Positions 17,874 to 26,182 are shown, counted from the stretch's first letter. The stretch is 64,000 nt of DNA from Tautonia sp040717455 (GCF_040717455.1 NZ_JBFEFH010000029.1:16261-80260); one strand, 5' to 3'. Made by a program: numbers and translations. The notes: a model not told the origin generated them from the sequence alone.

Positions 17874-18428
17874 TCAGGCCCTTCGCCCGGAGATCACCAC
17901 CGGCTCCCGGTTCCGGAGCGAGGAACGATGGATTAACATGTCGAAAAACGAGATGGAGACGATCCGCCCGTCGCTCAGGAGGATTTCATGACGGTAGTGG
18001 GGTGCGTCGGAAGGGGAACGCCCGGCGGAGACTTGGATCTCATCATAGAGCCAGTGTGTTCGGGAGGCTGCGAAGGGCCAATCGTCCGGGGGTGAGGTCT
18101 GCTCGATGGGGGCCCAGAGGAAATAGACGAGTTCGGCAATGGAGCCCTCATCGGCGAGTGAGACCAGCGCCACGGGGGGAAGTGGAGAGGCGGAGGGGAG
18201 AGAGATTGGGGCTTCTTCCTGGATCGAGAGGAGTTCGGCATCGTGGAAGCAGAGCCCCTGACGCCCCTCGGCGAGGGCTCGGATTCGAGGATTCATGGCG
18301 TCGAGGTGCGGCGCAAGTGAGTCGCGGTAGGCGCGGAGCGCGGCTTCCCAATCCTCGTCGGCCTGGTCGGCGATTGCCTCGTCCGGTGAGTTGAATCGAC
18401 GGTAGAGGTCGGGCGTGAAGTACATCAT
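17874..18428 (-). CDS. Protein of unknown function, DUF4085-like
   Basis: A 184-residue soluble protein starting MMYFTPDLYRRFNSPDE, the opening seen in DUF4085-type proteins. The C-terminal half contains HEILLSDGRIVSISFFDMLI, a beta-strand pattern typical of these. No catalytic motif or membrane segment is visible. It begins 9 bases after the stop of the small gene at 18438-18755 and lies in a minus-strand run trpG, small gene, this gene, moeA. The family name is from recollection of the N-terminal pattern and would need a profile search. Confidence 0.75.
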   Translation of the reverse strand: MMYFTPDLYRRFNSPDEAIADQADEDWEAALRAYRDSLAPHLDAMNPRIRALAEGRQGLCFHDAELLSIQEEAPISLPSASPLPPVALVSLADEGSIAELVYFLWAPIEQTSPPDDWPFAASRTHWLYDEIQVSAGRSPSDAPHYRHEILLSDGRIVSISFFDMLIHRSSLRNREPVVISGRRA

Positions 18429-18437
18429 GAGCGGGCC

Positions 18438-18755
18438 TCAGGTCGCCTTCCGATGGGGCGTTTCGTAGAAGGTGTGACCGGCCGGTGGCCTCGGGTCGGG
18501 CTGGTAATGAGGAAGTGCCTGGGGCCCCGCGGTGGCATGGGGAGGGCATCGCTTGGCGGTGCCGTTGGCGTTGATTTCGATGGTACGGGCGAGCGATCGG
18601 TTCGCCGCAAGGTCGGGGCCGCAGACCACGACATCCCTGCCCCGCGTTCGGATCGCTTCGGCCTGGAACTGCGTCATGACCTCCCCCCGGATGACGGATC
18701 CGCCCGGACCCAGGATCGCCTCGTGGATGAGGGGTTGCGGCGGCGTGCCTGGCAT
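18438..18755 (-). CDS. Small conserved-looking protein of unknown function
   Basis: A 105-residue protein between trpG (13-base gap) and the DUF4085-like gene (9-base gap), all minus strand, which supports translation. The middle reads RGRDVVVCGPDLAANRSLAR, and the C-terminal part is rich in His, Pro and Gly (RCPPHATAGPQALPHYQP then RPPAGHTFYET). The invariant-looking His residues suggest a small compact domain, possibly metal-binding or toxin-like, but I cannot name a family. Codon use looks normal for the region (G/C at third positions). Confidence 0.65.
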   Translation of the reverse strand: MPGTPPQPLIHEAILGPGGSVIRGEVMTQFQAEAIRTRGRDVVVCGPDLAANRSLARTIEINANGTAKRCPPHATAGPQALPHYQPDPRPPAGHTFYETPHRKAT

Positions 18756-18768
18756 CGGGCGGAGGGCC

Positions 18769-19338
18769 TCAGCGACCGATGAAGTTCCGCAACAAGTCGG
18801 TGCCGGCGCCGGTCAGGAAGCTCTCGGGGTGGTACTGGACCCCTTCGAGCGGCCAGGTCTTGTGGCGGATGCCCATGATCTCGTCGTGATCGGTCCGGGC
18901 GACGACCTCGAAGTCGGGCGGGACGGTGCCGGCCTTGAGGATCAGGCTGTGGTAGCGGGTGGCCTCGAACGGGTTCGGCAGGCCGCGGTAGACCCCCTGG
19001 CCATCGTGGTAGATGAGGGAGGTCTTGCCGTGCATGATCCGGTCGGCCCGGACGATCGAGCCGCCGAAGACCTGGCCGATGCACTGGTGCCCGAGGCAGA
19101 CCCCGAGTAACGGCACCTTGCCCGCGAATTGCTCGACCACGGCCATCGAGATCCCCGCCTCGTTCGGCGAGCAGGGGCCGGGGGAGATGATGACGTGCGT
19201 CGGCGCCCTCGAGGCGATCTCCTCGGGGGTCGTCTGGTCGTTGCGCACGACCCAGAGGTCGAGCGTCGGGTCGATCTCGCCGAGGCGCTGGACGAGGTTG
19301 TACGTGAACGAGTCGTAGTTGTCGATCAGGGCGATCAT
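18769..19338 (-). CDS. trpG: Anthranilate / aminodeoxychorismate synthase glutamine amidotransferase subunit
   Basis: A 189-residue class I glutamine amidotransferase. Motifs are MIALIDNYDSFTYNLVQ, VIISPGPCSPNEAG, the nucleophile GVCLGHQCIGQ (Cys about 79), and the His/Glu pair in GVQYHPESFLT. It hydrolyses glutamine and passes ammonia to TrpE or PabB, for tryptophan or folate synthesis. The partner chorismate-binding subunit is not in this window. The start at 19338 is the family-typical MIALIDNYDSF; in-frame upstream codons exist but are not conserved-looking. pabA is an equally valid name, as the subunit is often shared. Confidence 0.93.
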   Translation of the reverse strand: MIALIDNYDSFTYNLVQRLGEIDPTLDLWVVRNDQTTPEEIASRAPTHVIISPGPCSPNEAGISMAVVEQFAGKVPLLGVCLGHQCIGQVFGGSIVRADRIMHGKTSLIYHDGQGVYRGLPNPFEATRYHSLILKAGTVPPDFEVVARTDHDEIMGIRHKTWPLEGVQYHPESFLTGAGTDLLRNFIGR

Positions 19339-19564
19339 GCCGGTTCTGCCGGAGGGCTGGCGGTCGGGTGTCAGGGCGTCCTCCTGCATCATATCCGGCA
19401 ACCGGCACAACCGGAAGCGATCGCGGGGCAGTCGGGGGGATCGGGAGGGTCGGATCGGGCCGGGCGGCCGATGATTCCCGATGAACGGGAACGGGGCGTC
19501 GTCGGGGTCCGGAGGACTTCCCACCGACCGCCCGAGCACCATCTCAAACCAGGAGGGAGTCCCG

Positions 19565-20188
19565 ATGCTCGCCGGCCTGACGATTGCCCTGGGTCTGACC
19601 GTGTTCGGAGGCCACCCGATCGCGGGGCAAGGCCACACCCTGACCCCGCCGCCGATCCCCGCCCACCCGGTCCACGGCATGCGCGTGCCGGCCCATGGGC
19701 CAGGAGCCCCGGCGGTTGCTTATGAGGGACACGGGCTCGGGCATGGTTACGGAGACGGACATCACCACGCCCACGGGGGATCGGGCGGCTTCATCCTGCC
19801 GAACCCCGGGCCCGGCGACGGCTGGGGATTCCCGAACGACTCGCCCGACGGCTACGGCTGGTACGATCCGGGCATCACCCTGCCGATCCGGGAAGACCGC
19901 ACCACCGCCTATTACTTCCGGCGCTACATGGCCGTCCCGCCCGAGACCATGTTCCTGCCGAACTACTACAACCCGTTCGTCACCCGAGGCCAGCGGTATC
20001 TCCCCTATTCCGGCATGGGCGGGATGCACGCCGCCGGCGGCGCCCCGAGCGGATCGGCCGCCACCCCCGTCAGCCCCTACAGCGACCTGACCCGGGAGGT
20101 TTCCCCGGCCCAGGTCCCCAACTTCTCCGGAGAGGTCCAGGCCCCGCCGAGCAACTCCAGCCGGATCGACAGCATGATCCGCAATTGA
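19565..20188 (+). CDS. Secreted His/Gly/Pro-rich protein
   Basis: A 207-residue protein with a short signal-like N-terminus (MLAGLTIALGLTVFGGHPIA). A His/Gly-rich stretch (HGLGHGYGDGHHHAHGG, about 55-75) could bind metal ions. The rest is Pro/Gly/Tyr-rich with YYFRRYMAVPPETMFLPNYY. I recognise no catalytic domain. The ribosome-binding site AGGAGGG lies 7 bases before the ATG at 19565, which decides the start against longer in-frame extensions. It is divergent from trpG, with 226 bases between for both promoters. Confidence 0.7.
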   Translation: MLAGLTIALGLTVFGGHPIAGQGHTLTPPPIPAHPVHGMRVPAHGPGAPAVAYEGHGLGHGYGDGHHHAHGGSGGFILPNPGPGDGWGFPNDSPDGYGWYDPGITLPIREDRTTAYYFRRYMAVPPETMFLPNYYNPFVTRGQRYLPYSGMGGMHAAGGAPSGSAATPVSPYSDLTREVSPAQVPNFSGEVQAPPSNSSRIDSMIRN

Positions 20189-20302
20189 CGCGGGGTTCGG
20201 ACGGGGAATGCCTCGGGGCGAGGGGTGAAGCCCCTCCGGCACGAGTGTCGGGGGGACGCCCGCGCTCGAAACGTCCCTTCGGCTCTTCCGAGAGGAAGAA
20301 AA

Positions 20303-20368
20303 GGCCCCTCGCCCGGGTTGAACGGTCCTTCCTCCGATCCACCATCCATCGTTCCCGGGCGAGGGGCC
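20303..20368. other. Strong 15-bp stem-loop between two plus-strand genes
   Basis: GGCCCCTCGCCCGGG (20303-20317) pairs perfectly with CCCGGGCGAGGGGCC (20354-20368) around a 36-base loop. On the minus strand the stem is followed by TTTTCTTCCTCT, terminator-like; on the plus strand it is followed by ACCCTTTGGGGG. It may end the 19565-20188 transcript or be a repeat-class hairpin. Nothing else is seen in the 337-base gap. Confidence 0.5.
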
Positions 20369-20525
20369 ACCCTTTGGGGGTTGGGCCGTCGCTCCCACGC
20401 TCACGGCACGGGCTTGATTGACCCCGAAGGCTGCCCCGATCGACGGCTCCTCGCTACACTGGCGGCCAGGTCGTTTCGGAATTGAACCTCCCCGAGAGTC
20501 TCACCCCACTTTGACAGAGGCCGCC

Positions 20526-21380
20526 ATGCCCCCCGAGCCACTCCGCCCGTCGCGCCGCGTTTTACTGATTCGAGCCCTGTCCGCCTGGATGGCCGCCATC
20601 GCCTTGACCGCGGGGCTGACGCCCCCGGCCTCGGCCGAAGAACCGGACGCCGAGCCGGTGCGGCTCCGGGTCTTGAGCTACAACATCCACCACGCCCGGG
20701 GGCTGGACGACGAGGTGGACCTGGAGCGGATCGCCCGCGTCATCAACGAGGTCGAGCCGGATGTCGTCGCCTTGCAGGAAGTGGACCGGAATGTTGCACG
20801 CTCCGGTTCCGTCGACCAGCCGGCCGAGCTGGCCCGCCTGACCGGCACCGAGGCCGTCTTCGAGCGGAACATCCCGCTCCAAGGGGGCGAGTACGGCAAC
20901 GCCCTGCTGACTCGCCTGCCGATCCTCGGACGGCGGAACGTCCACCTGCCCAGCTTCTACGAAGGGGAGCAGCGCGGCTGCCTGGTGGTCGACGTGCAAG
21001 GCCCCGGCGATCTCGGCCCGATCCGGGTGCTCGCCACCCACTTCGACTACCGGGGGCCGAACGACGAACGCCTGGCCTCGGCCGACCTGATCGCCGAGGT
21101 CGCCGCCGAGCATCCCGACCGCCCGACCATCCTGATGGGCGACCTGAACGCCCTGCCCGACAGCCCGACGCTTGAGCGCCTCGACGCCACCTGGACCCGG
21201 ACCAACGACGACCCCCTCCCGACCTTCCCCTCCGAAGGCCCGACCCGGCAGATCGACTACATCCTCGTCCGCCCCGCAGGCCGCTGGCGCGTGGCCGAGA
21301 TCCGCGTGCTCGAGGAGCCGGTCGCCTCGGACCACAGCCCGATCTTCGCCGTCCTCGAATGGGTCGGGGACGACGACTGA
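20526..21380 (+). CDS. Secreted endonuclease/exonuclease/phosphatase-family hydrolase
   Basis: A 284-residue protein with a signal peptide (ALSAWMAAIALTAGLTPPASA). The EEP fold motifs appear in order: LSYNIHHARGLDDEVDL, DVVALQEVD (metal-binding Glu), THFDYRG, the catalytic GDLNALPDS, IDYILVRP and the terminal SDHSPIFAVLEW. Such enzymes hydrolyse phosphodiester bonds in nucleic acids, phospholipids or phosphoinositides; export suggests an extracellular substrate. The start at 20526 directly precedes the basic N-region of the signal peptide. Exact substrate unknown. Confidence 0.88.
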   Translation: MPPEPLRPSRRVLLIRALSAWMAAIALTAGLTPPASAEEPDAEPVRLRVLSYNIHHARGLDDEVDLERIARVINEVEPDVVALQEVDRNVARSGSVDQPAELARLTGTEAVFERNIPLQGGEYGNALLTRLPILGRRNVHLPSFYEGEQRGCLVVDVQGPGDLGPIRVLATHFDYRGPNDERLASADLIAEVAAEHPDRPTILMGDLNALPDSPTLERLDATWTRTNDDPLPTFPSEGPTRQIDYILVRPAGRWRVAEIRVLEEPVASDHSPIFAVLEWVGDDD

Positions 21381-21415
21381 CGGTTTCGCCCGTCGGCGGG
21401 GAAGCCTGCGACGCG

Positions 21416-21464
21416 AAAAAAAAAAGGGGGAGCAGCGACCGCTCGGCAGCGGAGCCGTTCCCCC
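21416..21464 (-). terminator. Rho-independent terminator of the minus-strand lipoprotein-like gene
   Basis: Read on the minus strand, GGGGGA (21464-21459) pairs with TCCCCC (21431-21426), with an inner hairpin CCGCT/AGCGG, and is followed immediately by ten T residues (A-run at 21416-21425). This is the clearest intrinsic terminator in the window. It is placed 39 bases after the stop of the 21503-22012 gene. Confidence 0.85.
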
Positions 21465-21502
21465 TCGGTTCTCGACGCACCCCGTCCGATCGGGAGGTGC
21501 GC

Positions 21503-22012
21503 CTAGGATTCCGGGGTCGCCTCGACGATCCGGAGCGACACGTCGGGCGCCTCTCGGCCCGGGGCCGCGGGCTCGACCTCGAGCGAGAGGTTCAGTTCGC
21601 GGCCGCCGCCGGCCTCGATCCAGGCGTCTCGGTCCACCTGGTCGATGAAGATTGAGGCGGTTTCGCCCCTGGCGAGCGGCTTGAAGATGTCCTGGCCGCC
21701 GAGCTGGACCTTCTTGACCCCCTCGGCGGAATCGTCGGGCACGAGGGCGAAGACCTGGACCCGGTAGGCCTCGCTGGCCGCTTCCGATTCGCACCGGACG
21801 CGGACTTCGAGCGACGGATCGGAATCGGTTGTCGCCTTCATGGTGTAGGTCTCCCGCTCCTCGGCGTCGCCACGGACGGGTTCGTCCGGCGATCCGCCGG
21901 CCTGCCCGGCCGTGGCCGTGGCGGGACGGTCCGGCGCGGGCGCCGATGACGGATCCTCGGCACATCCGAAGGTCAGTAGCATTCCGAGCAGACTCGCGAG
22001 TTCGACTCGCAT
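21503..22012 (-). CDS. Probable lipoprotein of unknown function
   Basis: A 169-residue protein. N-terminus MRVELASLLGMLLTFGCAED has a hydrophobic stretch ending in a lipobox-like TFGC, so attachment to a membrane lipid is likely. A Pro/Ala linker follows, then a beta-rich domain (LEVRVRCESEAASEAYRVQV, FKPLARGETASIFIDQVDRD) of fibronectin-III-like appearance. GGGAG lies 9 bases before the ATG at 22012, and a textbook terminator follows the gene, both supporting it. No function can be assigned. Confidence 0.75.
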   Translation of the reverse strand: MRVELASLLGMLLTFGCAEDPSSAPAPDRPATATAGQAGGSPDEPVRGDAEERETYTMKATTDSDPSLEVRVRCESEAASEAYRVQVFALVPDDSAEGVKKVQLGGQDIFKPLARGETASIFIDQVDRDAWIEAGGGRELNLSLEVEPAAPGREAPDVSLRIVEATPES

Positions 22013-22242
22013 GGTTCAGGACTCCCTACGAGCGGTCTCCGTGCGCCACATTGTCGCCCACTCTTCATCGGAATTGTAGATGGGGCCGGGGCCGGGGAAA
22101 GGAGGGGGGAGGACTCGCGACGGGACCTCGGCGCGGGCCTCGCCCCGTGCTCGGCCTCGCGACCCTGGGAGAGGACGGGGAGCCGCGGCGCGATGCCCGG
22201 GACCTCGGTCCGGTGCGGTCCCTGGGCATCGCGGGCCCCGGC

Positions 22243-23802
22243 TCAGGCGCTGAAGATCTCGATCGAGTCGACGGAGAAGCTGCCGGGATTCTCCTGATCG
22301 GCCGCCGTGACGGGCATCAACTGGACCCGGATCTGGTCGAGGTTGGCCAGGCCGACCTTCTCGACGGCGTCGGTCAGGTCGACCAGGAAGTTCTGGCCGT
22401 CGGCGTGGTGGTCGTGCCCGCCTTCGTGTTCGAAGACCTGGAAGAACGAGAAGGTGTCGGCGTAGTGGATGTCGGTGAACGGGGTGCTCGGCGAGAGGTA
22501 CGGGCAATTGACGAAGACGTTGACGAGCGGGGGGATGGCGAAGGAGCTGGTGATGCCCTTCAAGGCGCAGAGGATCCGGCGTCGGGCCGGGATCTCGCGC
22601 CCGAACTGGGCCAGCTCATCGGCCTCCGGCCGGCCGTCCCGCATCATCATGGCCGCGAGGTTCGGCAGGCTGACGTCCCGCACGGGGCCCGTCTCGTTGA
22701 GCGCGGCGAGCAGGTTCTCGACCGGGACCGGGAAGGTGTTGGGCACGCCGATCTCGACCGCCTCTGCGGGCTGCACGGCGCCGAGGACGCGGCGCGGTTG
22801 GTCCTCGACGCCTCCCAGGCGGAGGGCCGCGAGCAGCGGTTGCTGGTTGTCCTCGAAATTGGCGATCCCGGCGAGGTCGAGGAACTCCCTCGGGTCCTGG
22901 AACTGCTGGTAGGAATAGCCGAGGGCCTCGAAATCGATCGAGTCCTGGGCGCGGACGTCGATGGGCTGCCCGTCCCGATCGACGAATTGCCCGTTGAACT
23001 CGCTGTCGAAGGTCGGGGTGGTGTTGCCCGCCAGTTGCCACTGGGCCCAGAGGCGGTCGACGTTGCAGTGGTGGAGCCAGAAGAGCGGGTCGAGCGGCGA
23101 GAGCCCGGACCCGATGTGCCCCGGCCGGCCCTGGGCGGGGAAGCCGACGACCACGTGCCCGGAGTTGTGGGGCGTCCCCTCCAACTGCAGCGAGAAGCGC
23201 CTGAAATCGGTCTGCCGGAGGATCTGATTGATCCTCGAACTGATGAAGGCGCCCCCTCGGACCGGGTCGTCCTGGACCCCGAAGCCCTTGCCGATGGCCC
23301 GGATCGGCCTCGAATTGATATTCGGCCAGTTCGGGGGGCTATAGACGCCGGGGTCGTCCCAGAAGACGACGTTGAGCGCGTCGACGTCGAAGAAGGGGTC
23401 GGGGATCTTCCCCCGCTCGAAGCTCCAGTCCCAGTAGGGCAGCGCGAAGGAGGGATCGCCGATCAGTTCGCCGCAGATCTGCTCGAATTGGTTCAAATAA
23501 TGGCGGTGCCAGGGACAGAAGTCGAGCCCGCCGTGGACGCAGTGATCGGCATGGATCTTCGCCTGCCGGATCCAGTTCCTCGCGTCGGTCTCGGGCAGCT
23601 GGTGCATCCGCTTCACGGCCTCGGCATACTGCGCGAAGACCGGGTCGTCGGCGGGCAGTTCGAGGGCACTCTTGCGGATTCGGAGGTCGTTCGCGTGCCT
23701 TGGCGTGAGGCCGGCTCGGCCGTGGCGCGATCCCAGGACCGCGGACGCACCGGCCACGAGCCCTGCCTGGACGAAACGGCGGCGAGAGGGTTGCCAATTC
23801 AT
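22243..23802 (-). CDS. Tyrosinase-family type 3 copper oxidase, Tat-exported
   Basis: A 519-residue protein with a twin-arginine signal (SRRRFVQAGLVAGASAVLG). The CuA site is seen as KIHADHCVHGGLDFCPWHRHY and the CuB site as EGTPHNSGH with DPLFWLHHCNVDRLWAQWQ, giving the six histidines of a type 3 centre. Tyrosinases hydroxylate monophenols or oxidise diphenols to quinones. The C-terminal 250 residues (with LSPSTPFTDIHYADTFSFF and FEHEGGHDHHADG) form a beta-rich extension like the shielding domain of plant polyphenol oxidases. No caddie protein gene is adjacent. It is transcribed alone. Confidence 0.9.
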   Translation of the reverse strand: MNWQPSRRRFVQAGLVAGASAVLGSRHGRAGLTPRHANDLRIRKSALELPADDPVFAQYAEAVKRMHQLPETDARNWIRQAKIHADHCVHGGLDFCPWHRHYLNQFEQICGELIGDPSFALPYWDWSFERGKIPDPFFDVDALNVVFWDDPGVYSPPNWPNINSRPIRAIGKGFGVQDDPVRGGAFISSRINQILRQTDFRRFSLQLEGTPHNSGHVVVGFPAQGRPGHIGSGLSPLDPLFWLHHCNVDRLWAQWQLAGNTTPTFDSEFNGQFVDRDGQPIDVRAQDSIDFEALGYSYQQFQDPREFLDLAGIANFEDNQQPLLAALRLGGVEDQPRRVLGAVQPAEAVEIGVPNTFPVPVENLLAALNETGPVRDVSLPNLAAMMMRDGRPEADELAQFGREIPARRRILCALKGITSSFAIPPLVNVFVNCPYLSPSTPFTDIHYADTFSFFQVFEHEGGHDHHADGQNFLVDLTDAVEKVGLANLDQIRVQLMPVTAADQENPGSFSVDSIEIFSA

Positions 23803-24040
23803 GGTGGAACTACTCCATAAAACTCAAAGAGCTCGCCTGGTTCGGCGAAACAGGCGCAGGCATCAACATCAATTAGCCGCGCGGCGACATCGTAAAGCCT
23901 GGTGGACGCGGCTGCAAGTCGGCACATTGGTTTTTAGGCCGCATTCGATGGCTCATGACCCCTGGCCTGCGAGGCGTTCGCGGCATCGCGGCGATTCGAG
24001 GCGCCGAGGTCACGCGGGTGATCGTCTGGCCCGAGCGGGA

Positions 24041-24092
24041 CGCGGTGCGCGGAACATCGGCTCGATGCGCCCGGCAAGGGCGGTGCGCGGCC
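24041..24092. repeat. Small GTGCGC-type repeat cluster
   Basis: GCGGTGCGCGGAAC, CGATGCGCCCGG and GCGGTGCGCGG occur within 52 bases, resembling the hexamer clusters at 5.57-5.95 kb and 38.63-38.87 kb. The TTCGTTTCGGGAA partner motif is absent here. The surrounding 491-base gap (23803-24293) separates the divergent tyrosinase and ammonium transporter genes. Confidence 0.45.
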
Positions 24093-24107
24093 GCCTGACC
24101 GATCGCC

Positions 24108-24123
24108 TGGCACGCGGCGTGCC
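24108..24123 (+). promoter_or_regulatory. Possible sigma-54 promoter upstream of the ammonium transporter
   Basis: TGGCACGCGGCGTGCC matches the sigma-54 consensus TGGCACG-N4-TTGC at the invariant GG (-24) and GC (-12) with the correct spacing; one T of the -12 box is replaced by G. It lies about 170 bases before the amt start. NtrC/sigma-54 control is known for amt in many bacteria. It is also an inverted repeat (GGCACG-CGG-CGTGCC), so a chance or operator match is possible. Confidence 0.35.
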
Positions 24124-24293
24124 TTGTGTAGACGCTCTCCCCTGGGGCCTCCCCCGAACATCGGGCCGGAACGGGTCGAGTCGATGTTGCGTAACCTTCG
24201 ATTTGGCAAGAGGTTGTCGCTTCAGTTCGGCTGCATGTGGCCCGTCCGCCCGCCCGATGCCTCCCCCCATCGTTGCCTCTTTTGACCACAGAA

Positions 24294-25706
24294 ATGCCCA
24301 TGATTCGCGCACGATCGCTACCGTTTTTGGCACTCGCGGTTCTGGCCCTGGTCGCCTTGTTTGCGACGGGATGGTCGTCGGGCGTGCCCGTCGGCGAGGA
24401 GATCAGCCCCGGAGACACGGCCTGGATGCTCACGGCGGCGGCCCTGGTGCTGCTGATGACGCCGGGGCTGTCGTTCTTCTACGGCGGCATGGTCGGCTTC
24501 AAGAATGTCGTCTCGACGATGCTGCAGAGCGTGATCGCGCTGGGCGTCATCAGCCTGCTCTGGGTGGCCGTCGGCTTCAGCCTGGCGTTCGGCGACAGCA
24601 TCGGCGGGATCATCGGCAACCCGCTGACGTTCCTGATGTTCGACGGCGTCGGCGGCGAGACGAGCGAGGCGCTCTCGCCGACGATCCCGCTGGTCCTGTT
24701 CGCCATGTTCCAGCTCAAGTTCGCGATCATCACGCCGGCGTTGATCACCGGGTCGTTCGCCGAGCGGGTGAAGTTCTCGTCGTACCTGCTGTTCATGGTC
24801 CTGTTCAGCCTGGTGATCTACTCGCCGCTGGCGCACATGACCTGGCACCCGGACGGCCTCCTGCGCAACTGGGGCGTGCTCGACTTCGCCGGCGGCACGG
24901 TCGTGCACATGTCGGCCGGGTTCGCGGCCCTGGCCGGGGCGTTGCTGCTCGGCCAGCGGCACAGCCACAAGAACCGCGAGAGCCACGTGCCGGCCAACAT
25001 CCCGTTCGTCCTGCTGGGCACGGGGATGCTCTGGTTCGGCTGGTTCGGCTTCAACGCCGGGTCGGCGCTCGGGGCCAATGACGCCGCGGCCCTGGCATTT
25101 GCGACCACGAACACGGCGTCGGCCGCGGCCATGCTCGCCTGGATCTTCTGGGACTGGATGCTCGGCAAGAAGCCGTCGGCGCTGGGTGCCTGCATCGGCG
25201 CGGTCGTCGGCCTGGTGGCGATCACCCCGGCGGCCGGGTTCGTCACGATCCGGGAGAGCATCGTCATCGGCTTGGTGGCCAGCGTGGTGAGCAACGTCGC
25301 CGTCCACCTGAAGACGAAGTCGACGCTCGACGACACGCTCGACGTCTTCCCCTGCCACGGCATCGGCGGCATCGTGGGGATGATCCTCACCGCCGTCTTC
25401 GCCGACGGCGGCCTGGCCGAGGGGGAGTTCACCCTGTTCGGCTATCACATGCTGGCGCTCGTGCTCGTCTCGGCCTTCACCTTCTTCGGGTCATTGATCC
25501 TGTACAAGGTGGTCGATTTCATCAGCCCGCTCCGCGTCACCGAGGAGCAGGAGCTGATCGGGCTCGACCTGAGCCAGCACGGCGAATCGGCCCTCGGCGG
25601 CAATTTGCTCGCCGCGACGGTGCCCACGAACGGCAACGGCCACAGCAATGGCCACGTGGAGAAGCCGAAGCCCGAACCCCAAGTCGCCGCGGGCGGCCCC
25701 GCCTGA
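24294..25706 (+). CDS. amt: Ammonium transporter, Amt family
   Basis: A 470-residue membrane protein with about eleven to twelve hydrophobic segments. Family motifs include TAAALVLLMTPGLSFFYGGM, LITGSFAERVKFSSYLLF, FAGGTVVHMSAGFAALAGA (twin-His pore histidine about 205) and CHGIGGIVGMI (second pore histidine about 356). It imports ammonium across the inner membrane as a trimer. The C-terminal tail is longer than usual and ends in an Asn/Gly/His-rich stretch. The ATG at 24294 or 24300 starts an additional N-terminal signal-like segment. No glnB/glnK gene is adjacent, which is less common for amt. Confidence 0.95.
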   Translation: MPMIRARSLPFLALAVLALVALFATGWSSGVPVGEEISPGDTAWMLTAAALVLLMTPGLSFFYGGMVGFKNVVSTMLQSVIALGVISLLWVAVGFSLAFGDSIGGIIGNPLTFLMFDGVGGETSEALSPTIPLVLFAMFQLKFAIITPALITGSFAERVKFSSYLLFMVLFSLVIYSPLAHMTWHPDGLLRNWGVLDFAGGTVVHMSAGFAALAGALLLGQRHSHKNRESHVPANIPFVLLGTGMLWFGWFGFNAGSALGANDAAALAFATTNTASAAAMLAWIFWDWMLGKKPSALGACIGAVVGLVAITPAAGFVTIRESIVIGLVASVVSNVAVHLKTKSTLDDTLDVFPCHGIGGIVGMILTAVFADGGLAEGEFTLFGYHMLALVLVSAFTFFGSLILYKVVDFISPLRVTEEQELIGLDLSQHGESALGGNLLAATVPTNGNGHSNGHVEKPKPEPQVAAGGPA

Positions 25707-25746
25707 GGCGTTTCCCCGTGTCGGTCGCGATTCGACTCGACCGCGA

Positions 25747-26165
25747 ACCCCCTCGCCCGGCCTGACGGCCACCCTCTCCCCCGCACGCGGGGGCGAGGGG
25801 AAAGGCGAGGCGATCGACGGCGACGTGGCGCCCCTCTCCCCCGCACGCGGGGGCGAGGGGAAAGTGATGACGCCGGACCACGAATTCAACCGGCATATCC
25901 TCTCCCCCGCACGCGGGGGCGAGGGGAAAGAGCACTCTGTCACCCCCTCCCCACGGGTGGGGAGACAGGGCCGGGGTGAGGGGCCCCCGTCCGGGTCGCA
26001 ACGCTCGGCGCGTCGGCCAGGCACCCCCTCACCCGGCCTGACGGCCACCCTCTCCCCCAAAGGGAGGCGAGGGTGGAGCGTCCGGATCTGGAACGACCGC
26101 CGCCGTGGCCCGCAACGCAACGCTCCCCCGCTCTCGGGGCGAGGGTTGAGCGAGGGGACGCTCGG
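25747..26165. repeat. Array of CCCTCTCCC-type palindromic repeats
   Basis: Three near-identical 32-33 bp units, built on CCCCCGC-AC-GCGGGGG flanked by CCCTCT and GAGGGGAAAG, lie at 25772-25804, 25832-25864 and 25899-25930. They are followed by a CTCCCCACGGGTGGGGAG hairpin (about 25947), a CCCCTCACCCGGCC...CTCCCCCAAAGGGAGG copy (about 26023-26072) and a decayed unit near 26125. They fill the gap between the convergent amt and glycosyltransferase genes, and may serve as terminators or be remnants of mobile palindromes. Confidence 0.75.
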
Positions 26166-26182
26166 TCGGGCGCTCGGGATGA

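Noticed and set aside
25772..25930. CRISPR array
   Set aside because: There are only three units with unequal spacing, the units are strong palindromes found singly elsewhere in the window, and no cas gene is present.
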